A stretch of DNA of 64,000 nt from Paraburkholderia piptadeniae. Lineage in GTDB: Bacteria > Pseudomonadota > Gammaproteobacteria > Burkholderiales > Burkholderiaceae. A program made the translations under genes and the position numbers. The notes under the pieces were generated by a model. It was not told the origin of the DNA. It saw nothing but the letters and a program-made list of their open reading frames with translations, and ran no database searches. The stretch covers positions 99,920 to 163,919 of the forward strand of contig NZ_CYGY02000010.1 of assembly GCF_900007165.1 (NCBI RefSeq), written 5' to 3'. Positions 18,112-26,889 of this stretch are shown piece by piece. The number at the start of each line of letters is the position of its first letter. Position 1 is the stretch's first letter.

Positions 18112-19293
18112 ATGCTGTCAGCCGAACAACGCGCAATCATCAAGGCAACCGTGCCCCTGCTCGAAAGCGGTGGAGAGGCGCTCACCACGCACTTCTACAA
18201 GGTCATGCTGTCGGAGTACCCGAGCGTGCGCCCGCTGTTCAACCAGGCGCACCAGCAATCGGGCGACCAGCCACGTGCGCTGGCAAATGCGGTGCTGATG
18301 TACGCGCGTCATATCGATCAACTCGAACAACTCGGCGGACTGGTTTCGCAAATCGTCAACAAGCACGTCGCGCTGAACATCCTTCCCGAGCATTATCCGA
18401 TCGTCGGCGGATGTCTGCTGCGCGCGATCCGTGAAGTGCTCGGCGCGGAGATCGCGACGGATGCCGTGATCGAAGCGTGGGCCGCCGCCTATCAGCAACT
18501 GGCCGACCTGCTGATCGGTCTCGAAGAGAAGGTGTATGTCGAAAAGGAAACGGCCAATGGCGGCTGGCGCGGCACGCGTGAATTCGTGGTGGCGCGCAAG
18601 GTCAAGGAGAGCGACGAGATCACGTCGTTCTATCTGCGCCCGGCCGACGGCGGCGATCTGCTCGAATTCCATCCGGGCCAGTACATCGGCCTGCGCCTGG
18701 TCGTCGAAGGCGAAGAAATCCGCCGCAACTATTCGCTGTCGGCTGCGGCAAATGGCCACGAGTATCGGATCAGCGTGAAGCGCGAGCCGAACGGCAAGGG
18801 CTCGAACTTCCTGCACGACTCCGTGCACGAAGGCTCGACGCTGGACCTGTATGCGCCGTCAGGCGATTTCACGCTGGAGAACAGCGACAAGCCGCTCGTG
18901 CTGATCAGCGGCGGTGTCGGCATCACGCCGACGCTCGCGATGCTCAACGCCGCGCTGCAAACGTCGCGTCCGATTCACTTCATCCACGCAGCGCGTCACG
19001 GCGGCGTGCATGCGTTCCGCGATGTTATCGACGATCTCGCGAACCGTCATCCGCAACTCAAGCGCTTCTACGTGTACGAGAAGCCGCGTGCCGACGATGA
19101 AGCGCATCACGCGGAAGGCTTGCTCGATGAAGCGCGTCTGATGGAATGGATGCCCGCGACGCGCGACGTCGATGTGTACTTCCTCGGACCGAAGCCTTTC
19201 ATGAAGGCCGTGAAGCGGCATCTGAAGGCGATCGGCGTGCCCGAGAAGCAGAGCCGTTACGAATTCTTCGGGCCTGCTGCCGCGCTCGACTGA
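18112..19293 (+). CDS. hmp: Flavohaemoglobin (nitric oxide dioxygenase)
   Basis: 393-residue cytoplasmic enzyme that oxidises NO to nitrate with O2 and NAD(P)H. The globin domain (residues 1-140) keeps Tyr29 in the distal pocket and His85 as proximal ligand (NKHVALN). The FAD domain follows with RNYSLSAA (about residues 205-212), then the NAD domain with GGVGITPTLAML. Length and order match E. coli Hmp. The ATG at 18112 is preceded by GAGGAAAC; an in-frame start at 18049 would overlap the sigma-54 promoter start region and adds non-homologous residues. NO-dependent control by NorR is predicted from the upstream boxes. The gene ends before a strong terminator. Confidence 0.96.
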   Translation: MLSAEQRAIIKATVPLLESGGEALTTHFYKVMLSEYPSVRPLFNQAHQQSGDQPRALANAVLMYARHIDQLEQLGGLVSQIVNKHVALNILPEHYPIVGGCLLRAIREVLGAEIATDAVIEAWAAAYQQLADLLIGLEEKVYVEKETANGGWRGTREFVVARKVKESDEITSFYLRPADGGDLLEFHPGQYIGLRLVVEGEEIRRNYSLSAAANGHEYRISVKREPNGKGSNFLHDSVHEGSTLDLYAPSGDFTLENSDKPLVLISGGVGITPTLAMLNAALQTSRPIHFIHAARHGGVHAFRDVIDDLANRHPQLKRFYVYEKPRADDEAHHAEGLLDEARLMEWMPATRDVDVYFLGPKPFMKAVKRHLKAIGVPEKQSRYEFFGPAAALD

Positions 19294-19351
19294 TCAAGCT
19301 CGTTTTTGTTGTAGTGGTTGTTGTCTGGTAGGGCTACCCTGGTAGTACTTT

Positions 19352-19384
19352 GGAAGAGACGCGTGCCTGGTCTCTTCCTTTTTT
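19352..19384 (+). terminator. Intrinsic terminator of hmp
   Basis: Perfect nine-base stem GGAAGAGAC (19352-19360) / GTCTCTTCC (19370-19378), nine-base loop, then six T. It lies 58 bases after the hmp stop, before the convergent catC end. Confidence 0.92.
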
Positions 19385-19426
19385 GCTATTGCGGAGCTGG
19401 CGAAAACAAAAGTACAGCTAAAGCGG

Positions 19427-19717
19427 TTAGCGATCGTCCTCGTGAATCGACGACGGATGGCGGCATATCGCATCGACTTCGATTTCCATATACGGATAGA
19501 GCGGCAACTGCATGAGAAGATCATTCAGCTGCGCGGGACTTTCCACGTCGAACACGCTGTAGTTCGCATATAGCCCGGCGATACGCCACAAGTGCCGCCA
19601 GATTCCCTCTTTCTGCAGCCGCTGCGCCATGGCCTTTTCATTGGCCTTCAATTCGTTCGCGCGCTCCACGGGCATATCGTGCGGCAGCTTAACGACCATC
19701 TTCACGTGAAATAGCAT
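19427..19717 (-). CDS. catC: Muconolactone delta-isomerase
   Basis: 96-residue enzyme, the usual CatC length, converting muconolactone to 3-oxoadipate enol-lactone in the catechol branch of the 3-oxoadipate pathway. The protein begins MLFHVKMVVKLPHDMP and contains the family segment GIWRHLWRIAGLYANYSVFDVES and the PLYPYMEIEV end. The ATG at 19717 has GGAG seven bases upstream; a longer in-frame start adds unrelated residues. It is the last gene of catB-catA-catC; about 136 bases separate it from catA. It forms homodecamers in characterised members. Confidence 0.95.
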   Translation of the reverse strand: MLFHVKMVVKLPHDMPVERANELKANEKAMAQRLQKEGIWRHLWRIAGLYANYSVFDVESPAQLNDLLMQLPLYPYMEIEVDAICRHPSSIHEDDR

Positions 19718-19853
19718 TCGGGTACTCCGCTTGTTTCGAGCGACTTTCGAGTTACTTTCGGTGATTACGCGACATTCGCTGCGCGCCGCGCTTTCAATGC
19801 GCGCGACCGCCTGAAGCGGCGGCCGCATTCAACCATTCGACGATGCTGCGCGA

Positions 19854-20756
19854 TCAGGCGCGAGCGCGCTCCACTTCACTCGTCGGCACGTCGTTGCGTT
19901 CCTTGACGAGATTGAAGTCGAAGTCGATCAGCGCGAACTGGCCATCGATGCCATACGGCTTGCCCGTTGCGCCCTCTTCCTTCTTCACCGCGGGCACGAG
20001 GCCTTCGCGCGTGGCGAACGCGAAGTCGTCCCACAGATACGGATCGCCTTCGATATTGATCTGCGTCGTCAGCTTGCGATAGCCCGGCGCCGACACGAAG
20101 AAGTGAATGTGCGCGGGACGATGACCATGACGGCCTAGCAGATCGAGCAGTTGCTGCGTCTTGCCTTCGGGCGGCACGCTATAGCCGATGGGAACCACGC
20201 TGCGGAAGCTGTAATTGCCGTTTTCATCGGTGCGGATCGAGCGGCGCAAGTTGTATTCGGGTTGCGACTTGTCGAAGTGCGAGTAGTTGCCGAGATGGTT
20301 TGCGTGCCACACTTCGACCAGCGCGCCGCGCAGCGGCTCGCCGTTTTCGGCGAGCACGCGGCCACGCATCACCAGCGTTTCGCCCGGCTCGTTGCCGTTG
20401 TCCAGACGCGCATGGCCCGTCGATTCCGGCGCGCCTGCCACATACAGCGGACCTTCGATCGTCCGCGGCGTGCCGCCCGCGATACCTGCTTGCTTTTCCG
20501 CTTCGTCGAGACGGACGTCCAGGAAGTGCTCGAAGCCAAGACCCGCTGCCAGCAGGCCGAGTTCTCCGCTTTGGCCCGCTTCGCCGAAATAGTTCAGGGC
20601 CGACCAGAATTCGTTCGGCGTCACATCGAGTTCGTCGATCGTGATGAACAGATCGCGAATGATGCGGTTGACCACCTGCTTCGTGCGGGCGTTGCCTTCG
20701 TGCGTGGCGCTCTCGTTGATCTTGTTCAACAGGGCGTCGATGGCTTTGATTTCCAT
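19854..20756 (-). CDS. catA: Catechol 1,2-dioxygenase
   Basis: 300-residue intradiol ring-cleavage enzyme that turns catechol into cis,cis-muconate using non-haem Fe(III). The iron ligands are visible: Tyr158 (GNYSH), Tyr192 (IGYSVP), His216 and His218 (HRPAHIHFF). The N-terminal helical linker domain (about residues 1-100) used for dimerisation and lipid binding is present. The start at 20756 has AAAGGAGA upstream; an in-frame codon 14 residues earlier does not. It lies 60 bases after catB. The substrate is probably plain catechol, given catB and catC alongside. Confidence 0.96.
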   Translation of the reverse strand: MEIKAIDALLNKINESATHEGNARTKQVVNRIIRDLFITIDELDVTPNEFWSALNYFGEAGQSGELGLLAAGLGFEHFLDVRLDEAEKQAGIAGGTPRTIEGPLYVAGAPESTGHARLDNGNEPGETLVMRGRVLAENGEPLRGALVEVWHANHLGNYSHFDKSQPEYNLRRSIRTDENGNYSFRSVVPIGYSVPPEGKTQQLLDLLGRHGHRPAHIHFFVSAPGYRKLTTQINIEGDPYLWDDFAFATREGLVPAVKKEEGATGKPYGIDGQFALIDFDFNLVKERNDVPTSEVERARA

Positions 20757-20816
20757 GGGGATGTCTCCTTTAGTCCAATCACTGACGACGATACTCAACG
20801 GGCCGTTTCAGCACCG

Positions 20817-21974
20817 TCATAGCTTCACTACGCTCGCGCCGCGCTTCGCATCGCGGCGCAATCTCTCGATCTTGTCGAGGTCGAGTTGAATGCCCAGGCC
20901 CGGCCCTTGCGGCAACTTCAACGCGAAGTTCTCGTAGCGCAGCGGCTCGACGAGAACTTCTTCGGTGAGAAGCAGCGGTCCGAAGAGTTCGGTGCCCCAC
21001 TTCAATTCACGGAAAGTACTGAACAGTTGCGCAGAAGCGATCGTGCCGAGCGCGCCTTCGAGCATCGTGCCGCCATACAGGTCGACACCCGATGCGAGCG
21101 CAATCGCGGCCACGCTCGCCGCGCCCGTCAGGCCGCCCGATTGCGCGATCTTCACGGCGAATACATCGGCGGCGTGGGCGCTCGCGAGATCGAATGCATC
21201 GACGGGGCCGTGCAATGCTTCGTCAGCCATGATGGGCACCTTCGACAGATGCGTGAGACGCTTGAGGCCGCGTCGGTCTTCGGCGGCGATCGGCTGTTCG
21301 ATCAGATCGCAGCCTGCATCCGCGAGCCGCTCGATGGCCCACATCGCTTCGGCCTGGCTCCATGCCTGATTCACATCGACGCGCACTTGCGCGCGGTCGC
21401 CCACGGCGGCCTTGATCGCGGCAACATGCGCGACGTCGTCAGCGGGCGCGCGCGTGCCGATCTTCAGCTTGAACATGCGATGGCGCTTCATTTCCAGCAT
21501 CTGATGCGCTTCGTCGATATCGCGGCCTGTGTCGCCGCTCGCTAGCGTCCACGCAACTTCGACGGAATCCGTCACGCGGCCGCCGAACAGTTCCGACAGC
21601 GGCACGCCGAAGCGTCGAGCCTGCGCGTCGAACAGCGCCGTTTCGATCGCGCACTTCGCAAAGCGATTGCCTTGAAAGCTCTCGCGCAGCTTCGCCATGA
21701 CCTGGCCGGGGCGCGTCGCATCCATGCCTTTGAGCATCGGCGCGAAGTAAGTGTCGATATTGGTCTTGATGCTCTCGGGGCTTTCCTCGCCATAAGCGAG
21801 CCCGCCGATCGTCGTCGCCTCGCCCCAGCCTGTCATACCATCCGCGCATTGAATGCGGACCAGCACGAGGACCTGGCAGTTCATCGTGGCGACGGACAGG
21901 CGGTGCGGCCGGATCGTGGGAACATCGACGAGAATGGTATCTACGGCTTGTATCTGTATGGGGCTTGGTATCAT
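20817..21974 (-). CDS. catB: Muconate cycloisomerase
   Basis: 385-residue member of the enolase superfamily that converts cis,cis-muconate to muconolactone. Catalytic KxK motif FKLKIG places Lys169 and Lys171; the metal ligands are near Asp200 (VDVNQAW), Glu226 (IEQPI) and Asp251 (MADEA); the second-face Lys is Lys275 (VKIAQSGG). The N-terminal capping domain is intact. The ATG at 21974 is preceded by AGGAGA. It is first gene of catB-catA-catC and is divergent from catR, separated by 91 bases that hold a LysR-type dyad. The gene order differs from catBCA of pseudomonads. Confidence 0.96.
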   Translation of the reverse strand: MIPSPIQIQAVDTILVDVPTIRPHRLSVATMNCQVLVLVRIQCADGMTGWGEATTIGGLAYGEESPESIKTNIDTYFAPMLKGMDATRPGQVMAKLRESFQGNRFAKCAIETALFDAQARRFGVPLSELFGGRVTDSVEVAWTLASGDTGRDIDEAHQMLEMKRHRMFKLKIGTRAPADDVAHVAAIKAAVGDRAQVRVDVNQAWSQAEAMWAIERLADAGCDLIEQPIAAEDRRGLKRLTHLSKVPIMADEALHGPVDAFDLASAHAADVFAVKIAQSGGLTGAASVAAIALASGVDLYGGTMLEGALGTIASAQLFSTFRELKWGTELFGPLLLTEEVLVEPLRYENFALKLPQGPGLGIQLDLDKIERLRRDAKRGASVVKL

Positions 21975-22027
21975 ACGGCTCTCCTGCTGTTGGGACCCAT
22001 ACTAGGGGCGCCAGCGGAATCCGTCCA

Positions 22028-22042
22028 AGACCGATTGAGTCT
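22028..22042. promoter_or_regulatory. CatR operator candidate in the catB-catR gap
   Basis: Interrupted palindrome AGAC-N7-GTCT (AGACCGATTGAGTCT). It lies between the divergent catB and catR starts, as expected for a LysR-type recognition site. Confidence 0.55.
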
Positions 22043-22065
22043 ATTTCCATACCTTCAGGGCATAG

Positions 22066-22959
22066 ATGGAACTGCGTCAACTTCGCTATTTCGTCGCGGT
22101 CGCGGAAGAAAGGAACTTCACGCGCGCCGCCGAGCGGCTGAACATGACGCAGCCGCCCCTCTCGCGGCAAATCCAGCAGATCGAAGACAGCGTGGGCCTT
22201 GCGCTCTTCGAACGGGGCGCGCGCCCGCTCAAGCTGACGGAAGCCGGACGCGTCTTTTACGCGCAGGCGAAGCGCCTGCTAGAAGAGAGCGACGAGTTGC
22301 TGCCGCTCACACGACGCCTCGCGCAACTCGCCGAGCGCATCGTCATCGGTTTCGTACCATCGACGCTGTACGGCCCCTTGCCCGACGTGATCCGCGCATT
22401 CAGGGAAGCGGCGCCGCTCATCCAGATTTCACTGATCGAGATGTTTACGATCGAGCAGTTAAGCGCGCTAAAAGGCGGACGCATCGATGTCGGCTTTGGC
22501 CGCCTGCGTTTCGACGACCCGCAGTTGGCGCGCGAGGTGCTCGTCGAAGAAGCGCTGATCGCCGCATTGCCCGCCGGCCATGCGCTCGCGGAAAACGGAA
22601 CGTTGACGCTCGATGCTCTTGCGAAAGAGACGCTGATCATCTATCCGTCCACGCCACGGCCCAGTTACGCGGACCAGCAGCTCTCCGCCTTCCGCGATCA
22701 TGCCGTCGAACCCGCAGCCGTCCATGAAGTGCGCGAGTTGCAGACGGCACTCGGTCTTGTCGCCGCGCAGGTTGGTGTGTGTCTCGTGCCGGAAAGTGTC
22801 AGAGGATTGCGCGCGCGTGGCGTGACATATCGTTCGCTCGACGACGCGCAGGTGTCGTCGCCGATCATCATGAGCCGCCGTTTGCAGGATCAAAGTCACA
22901 CGACCGATCTGTTCTGCTCAATCGCGCGCGATCTTTTCAGGCAGCCGCTAACCGGCTAG
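22066..22959 (+). CDS. catR: LysR-type activator of the catechol genes (CatR/BenM type)
   Basis: 297-residue LysR-type regulator. The N-terminal winged helix-turn-helix (about residues 1-60) contains NFTRAAERLNMTQPPLSRQIQQIED, close to CatR, CatM and BenM. The effector domain follows from about residue 90 with the VGFGRLRFDDPQL segment, the place where cis,cis-muconate binds in relatives. The gene is transcribed away from catB across a short gap, the classic arrangement for a muconate-responsive activator. It ends six bases before the stop of the convergent membrane-protein gene. CatR, CatM and BenM cannot be told apart with certainty by eye; no ben genes are in the window. Confidence 0.88.
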   Translation: MELRQLRYFVAVAEERNFTRAAERLNMTQPPLSRQIQQIEDSVGLALFERGARPLKLTEAGRVFYAQAKRLLEESDELLPLTRRLAQLAERIVIGFVPSTLYGPLPDVIRAFREAAPLIQISLIEMFTIEQLSALKGGRIDVGFGRLRFDDPQLAREVLVEEALIAALPAGHALAENGTLTLDALAKETLIIYPSTPRPSYADQQLSAFRDHAVEPAAVHEVRELQTALGLVAAQVGVCLVPESVRGLRARGVTYRSLDDAQVSSPIIMSRRLQDQSHTTDLFCSIARDLFRQPLTG

Positions 22960-22964
22960 TGCTT

Positions 22965-23468
22965 TTAGCGTTGTTCGACGGTATCGGACGAGGACTCGCT
23001 GACGACATGCCACGCGGCGACTGCCGTGCCTCCAGAACGTGATGCGCACGATGCGCGCGAAAAACCCAACGCGATCAAAGCGCCCGCCTTGAGCAGGCAT
23101 TCAATCAGCGATTGCGAGAAAACCCAGACCGACTCGTTCAATTCCACGGGCAGCCCCGGTACGATTGCGACGAGGCTCAGTCCGCACAGGAAGGAAAATA
23201 GCCACTGCGCGCGCCTGACGCCACGCGCAGCCGCGAGGCCGATTGCGGCCCAGAGAGTCTTTGCGATCGCGAGCGCCGCGATGCCCGTATGGCCCAACGA
23301 AGGATCGAGTTCGGCAGGCGTCTCGATCAGCGACCAGCCGCACACGCCGAGAACGAAAAGAGTCGGAACGAGTGCCAAACGCGTGCGGCTGCGGTGCGTG
23401 TGCGCTTGCGGCAGAGCGTCAGCGTCGTCGATGACGCTCCCCCGTGAACGATCTGCCCCGGCCGTCAC
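22965..23468 (-). CDS. Small four-helix membrane protein, unknown
   Basis: 167-residue protein with four likely membrane helices (LALVPTLFVLGVCGWSLIE; GIAALAIAKTLWAAIGLAA; QWLFSFLCGLSLVAIVPG; LIECLLKAGALIALGF) between polar ends. The start is GTG at 23468, supported by AGGAGG nine bases upstream. No motif names a family. It lies between convergent catR and the MFS gene upstream, and a 32-base inverted repeat sits 39 bases before its start. Codon choice looks normal for the window. Function unknown. Confidence 0.62.
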   Translation of the reverse strand: MTAGADRSRGSVIDDADALPQAHTHRSRTRLALVPTLFVLGVCGWSLIETPAELDPSLGHTGIAALAIAKTLWAAIGLAAARGVRRAQWLFSFLCGLSLVAIVPGLPVELNESVWVFSQSLIECLLKAGALIALGFSRASCASRSGGTAVAAWHVVSESSSDTVEQR

Positions 23469-23506
23469 GATCGAACGCCTCCTGTCGATGTCATGCCTGC
23501 ACGAAC

Positions 23507-23538
23507 CATACGAGAATGAATGATCGAATTGTCGTATG
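23507..23538. promoter_or_regulatory. Inverted repeat upstream of the small membrane protein
   Basis: CATACGA (23507-23513) and TCGTATG (23532-23538) are exact reverse complements, 18 bases apart, at a position suitable for an operator of the leftward membrane-protein gene. The binding protein is unknown. Confidence 0.4.
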
Positions 23539-23647
23539 TCGAAAGCACGAGCGGTAGTTAATCTTTGTTAAGTCAAAGCACTCCATCGTATATAGACGAT
23601 TCGGCCGGTCGTGTTTTCAAGAACAACAGCGTCACTCGTGAAAACCA

Positions 23648-24877
23648 CTATGTGATGCTCGGGTTTTGTTCAGGCTCTCGCGTGAGCCACGGCGCTACGC
23701 AGTCCGCGACGACAACGAACATCAGCGCCACTGCCCCGATTGCAAACAGCAGACGATGATTGCCGCCGCTCGCGTTGAAGATTGCCGAATACGCGTAGCC
23801 CGCAATCGCCTGAAATGCTGCGAACGTCGTCGTCACGCGACTCCACATGACGTGCTGCTTGCCATGGTCATGCACGACTTCGTGGATGCGAGCGAGCATC
23901 GTCGGCACGATGCCGGGCGGATAGCTGCCGATCAGCAACGTCAGCGCGCCGACCAGTATCCTGTTGCTCGACATCGCAAGCGCCGCGAGAGCCACGACTT
24001 GCAGCAGCGACAGCACGCGGATAGCGAAACGTCCACCCTGGCGGTCTGCGACGATGCCATATACAGGCGCACCGAAGATCGCGCCCACGCCATAGAGAAT
24101 CCAGTACGAAGCGCCGATGTGCGCGCCCGCGCCGAGTCCGCGCGCGATGAAATCGACGAGAAAGACCATCGTGGGAACGAGGCCGAGCGCCATCAATGCG
24201 TACTCGACGTAAAGCACGCGGACTGTCGAAGGCTCGCGCGTCTTCACAGTGTGAGATGCCGATGAAGCGTGCAACGATTGCGTCGCGGACGGCCATCCTT
24301 GCCACGTTGCCAATGTCAGAGCGGCGGACAAGGCGGCAATGCCGATCCACGTATTCCGCAAGCCGAGGTTGAGCAGCAAAGGAACGATCGTGCCCGATGC
24401 CGCGATACCGACGCCAAGGCCGAGAAATATCGCCCCGCTCGCAAGCCCCTTGCGGGCCGCGGGCACGTGCGGCAGCACGGTTGCGGCGACCAGCACCATG
24501 ATCGTTCCGCCCGCCACGCCCGACATCAATCTCCAGACGAAGAACCACGCCACCGATACCGGAAACGCACACGCAAGAAACGCTGCGGTGACGAGCAACA
24601 TCATTGCTCTCAATGCCGACGTGTTCGTCACGCGGTGCGCAAGAGGGCGTCCGAGCAGCGCGCCGATCAGATAGCCCGCGAGATTGGCCGCGCTGAGATA
24701 CACGACATCCGATGCTGAAAACCAATGGGCTTGAATCAGCGGTGGAATGAGCGGCGTATAGGCAAAGCGAGCCAGCCCGATTCCGACGAGGCTCGCGCTG
24801 AAACCCGCAAAGATATGTCGCCATACGGCGATACGGCCCGTGCCGGCCGTCGAAGAGAAAGACGCATCTGTAGACAT
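23648..24877 (-). CDS. YbfB/YjiJ-family MFS transporter
   Basis: 409-residue transporter with about 12 membrane helices. The opening after a short polar tail, FAGFSASLVGIGLARFAYTPLIPPLI, is the signature of the YbfB/YjiJ family, as is the GRPLAHR loop after helix 2 and the RQGGRFAIR-like central loop (ADRQGGRF). The start MSTDASF at 24877 is chosen because the in-frame upstream part is polar and not conserved; the ribosome binding site is weak. It is divergent from the cupin gene across 409 bases. Substrates of this family are poorly known; export of sugars or drugs has been suggested. Confidence 0.85.
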   Translation of the reverse strand: MSTDASFSSTAGTGRIAVWRHIFAGFSASLVGIGLARFAYTPLIPPLIQAHWFSASDVVYLSAANLAGYLIGALLGRPLAHRVTNTSALRAMMLLVTAAFLACAFPVSVAWFFVWRLMSGVAGGTIMVLVAATVLPHVPAARKGLASGAIFLGLGVGIAASGTIVPLLLNLGLRNTWIGIAALSAALTLATWQGWPSATQSLHASSASHTVKTREPSTVRVLYVEYALMALGLVPTMVFLVDFIARGLGAGAHIGASYWILYGVGAIFGAPVYGIVADRQGGRFAIRVLSLLQVVALAALAMSSNRILVGALTLLIGSYPPGIVPTMLARIHEVVHDHGKQHVMWSRVTTTFAAFQAIAGYAYSAIFNASGGNHRLLFAIGAVALMFVVVADCVAPWLTREPEQNPSIT

Positions 24878-25286
24878 GGTGAAGTGTTCCGCTCGAAGCC
24901 GCGCGTTGCGCGGCGGTATTTCAGGAAGCGGAACGAGCCGCTCGCGATGTTTGACTTTAATGTCAATAATGCGGATTCTAGACATACGTGACAAACATCG
25001 CAAGCGGAATGTGACGGCAGCATCCGCCACGTCGAACTGCAGATCGGTTGCGACGAACAGGGAGCAAAATCTCGCTATGTGGGAAAGAGGGCGAACTACG
25101 GATCTTTCACACGTTCACGGTGGCACGTGGGACGTTTGTTTGCGCGGTTCCAACAAAGCGTTTACTCTCTCAACTACGACTTCTATAGTCTTAGTTATAA
25201 ACGCACATTCGTATGTGTCCTCTATCGTGCTGACGTCTGCGGGCACGTTGCAACCATCAGAAATGCTTTGTATCGGAGAGTTGAAA
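24878..25286. other. Divergent control region between the MFS and cupin genes
   Basis: 409 bases with no gene. It holds the dyad at 25172-25196 and a second small dyad CACAT-tcgt-ATGTG at 25204-25217. In-frame codons upstream of the cupin start read through this region but show no coding character. Confidence 0.5.
25172..25196. promoter_or_regulatory. Dyad operator upstream of cupin gene, matching the one before azoR
   Basis: Nested dyad: AACTA (25172-25176), GACT (25178-25181), centre TCTAT, AGTC (25187-25190), TAGTT (25192-25196). It shares CAACTACGA, AGTC and TAGT at the same spacing with the azoR dyad at 26890-26912. Confidence 0.6.
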
Positions 25287-25718
25287 ATGAATTTCGTCGA
25301 GACCGTTCTCGCATCTACTGCCGCAGCGTGCATCGCGCTGAGCGCATCGCACGCCGCCCATGCGCATGGCATCGATGGCCCGCACGAGCACATTAGCCCG
25401 GCGTTCCCGACCGCCATTGCAAACGTGCCCGGCAAGACCGTGACGGCCATCGTCGTCGACTACAAACCGGGTGGCGTTTCGCCGTCGCATCGCCATGGGC
25501 AGGCGTTCGTGGTCGGCTATGTGCTGCAGGGCGAAATCCGCAGCAAGGTCGATGACGGCGAAGAGCGCGTGTATCACGCGGGTGAAAGCTGGACGGAGGT
25601 GCCGGGCGCTCACCATCTGATCAGCGAGAACGCCAGCAAGACGAAGCCTGCAAAGCTGCTCGCCATCTTTGTCGCCGACGACAACGATAAGGACCTCGTG
25701 ACCTGGGACAAGAAGTAA
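25287..25718 (+). CDS. Exported small cupin protein
   Basis: 143-residue protein with a signal peptide ending near residue 26 (ASHAAHA then HGIDG) and one cupin barrel. The first metal motif is PSHRHGQAFVVGYVLQGEI and the second includes VPGAHHLISEN, so a metal site of several His residues is likely. Small periplasmic cupins of this kind are annotated as quercetinase-like or stress proteins, without firm function. The ATG at 25287 is preceded by CGGAGAG. An upstream in-frame reading back to 24840 crosses the control region and is rejected. It is divergent from the MFS gene and shares an operator-like dyad with azoR. Confidence 0.85.
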   Translation: MNFVETVLASTAAACIALSASHAAHAHGIDGPHEHISPAFPTAIANVPGKTVTAIVVDYKPGGVSPSHRHGQAFVVGYVLQGEIRSKVDDGEERVYHAGESWTEVPGAHHLISENASKTKPAKLLAIFVADDNDKDLVTWDKK

Positions 25719-26117
25719 GCCGAGTGCATCTTTGACGCTTATCGAATCAGAGCAACAACACGCAAAGGCACGCGCAAGCTTCGAGCATTTAGTTGCCCGT
25801 CGGTAGTGGCTATCGGCCATGGATCGTTGCGTGCCTTTATCCAGCTTGCGATCCGTGCGCACATCGTCTCTATGGCGTGCGTCGACCAACCCTTGCGAGG
25901 CCCGTGTTGCATCTCAAATGGCGAAGCTTAGCTTGCGGTATTGCGGTCCGAACGTCCAATATAGAGTCATGGTGCGTCGATGCCTGGAATCGATGCGCCA
26001 TGCAGGCATGTCAAACAAATTGCCTTGCGAGCCACACCGTACAACAACGTTGACGTCAGCAGCAGCACCTCGGCCGCGCGATCGCGAGCCGCCAGCCAAA
26101 CTCTGTGACGGAGGTGA
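25719..26117. other. Intergenic stretch with alternative base-pairing
   Basis: 399 bases without a gene. AAAGGCACGC (25764-25773) pairs perfectly with GCGTGCCTTT (25829-25838); CGCAAGCT (25773-25780) pairs with AGCTTGCG (25843-25850); GGATCG (25821-25826) pairs with CGATCC (25849-25854). The first two pairings are not nested, so they are mutually exclusive or form a pseudoknot. This may be a leader, terminator or small RNA; nothing decides. Confidence 0.35.
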
Positions 26118-26564
26118 ATGATGACTCGTCCGGTCGAAGAAGATATTGTTCGACGCGCATTGGTGGGCGTTTTGATGCCCACACCCCTGACGCTCGAATC
26201 GACCAGAAAAGCGCAATACGGTCCAAAGAAAAAATTCCGCATGACCAAACGGCCGCCGCCCGAAGCGCTAGAACCTGTCGAAGTGGAACCGCCGCCGGCG
26301 CATATTTCAATTCTCGAGCTTCTGTCGTCGAAAACGCTTAGCGTGTGCTGGAGCGACCCGCGCTCGGGCCATTACGCGGATCAGGTATGGCGGATCGGCC
26401 TCGCGCGCAAGGACGCCTTCTGCGTTCTGACAGGCAGGCCGATTCGACGCGGTGATCCTGTGTTCCGTCCGCGCGCATGCGAAACGTATTTCCCCGCAAA
26501 CCGCAATCGAATGATTCTCGCGTCGGAAGTGCCGGGCTATGCGAGGGGCATCGTGCTCGATTAG
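26118..26564 (+). CDS. DUF3331-domain protein
   Basis: 148 residues. The C-terminal half (about residues 62-140) matches DUF3331, a family I know almost only from Burkholderia and relatives: ISILELLSSKTLSVCWSDPRSGHY, then a segment with FCVLTGRPIRRGDPVFRP. The paired Cys and the CxLTGxxIxxGD pattern resemble a small treble-clef-like fold, but only one Cys is present there. The N-terminal half is basic and Pro-rich. Two adjacent ATG codons (26118, 26121) follow GGAGG; spacing favours the second. It stands alone. Function unknown; such proteins often occur in many copies per genome. Confidence 0.8.
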   Translation: MMTRPVEEDIVRRALVGVLMPTPLTLESTRKAQYGPKKKFRMTKRPPPEALEPVEVEPPPAHISILELLSSKTLSVCWSDPRSGHYADQVWRIGLARKDAFCVLTGRPIRRGDPVFRPRACETYFPANRNRMILASEVPGYARGIVLD

Positions 26565-26662
26565 TTTCGATCGTCGGTTCGTACGCGCATGGATGTATAT
26601 AAGGAAGTGGAGAGACCTTAGATATTTGTATGTCGTTGTCATACGCAAGACTTCTTTTCGTT

Positions 26663-26688
26663 CAACGGCGGCCAAATGGCCGCTGTTG
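26663..26688. terminator. Hairpin, possible terminator downstream of the DUF3331 gene
   Basis: Eleven-base stem from CAACGGCGGCC (26663-26673) with GGCCGCTGTTG (26678-26688), including one G-T pair, loop AAAT. It lies about 100 bases after the DUF3331 stop and is followed by TCTTT only, so termination is uncertain. Confidence 0.4.
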
Positions 26689-26889
26689 TCTTTGGCACGT
26701 ACGATGCATGCCGCGAAACACAGTTTCTCGTTTTCGCCATGGATGCTCGAACCATCTGCCTCGATAACCGCATAAGCCTTCCCGCATAAGGCCTCTCGCT
26801 TCTTCACACGAATTCCGGATGGGCGACGCCAGCAATCTCGATCCGCATCCCCTCCGTTGCACTGAATTCACAAACCCGCTATTCTCGCA

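Noticed and set aside
25257..25889. 210-codon leftward frame across the cupin gene
   Set aside because: Antisense to a clear cupin gene with signal peptide; composition of a shadow frame.
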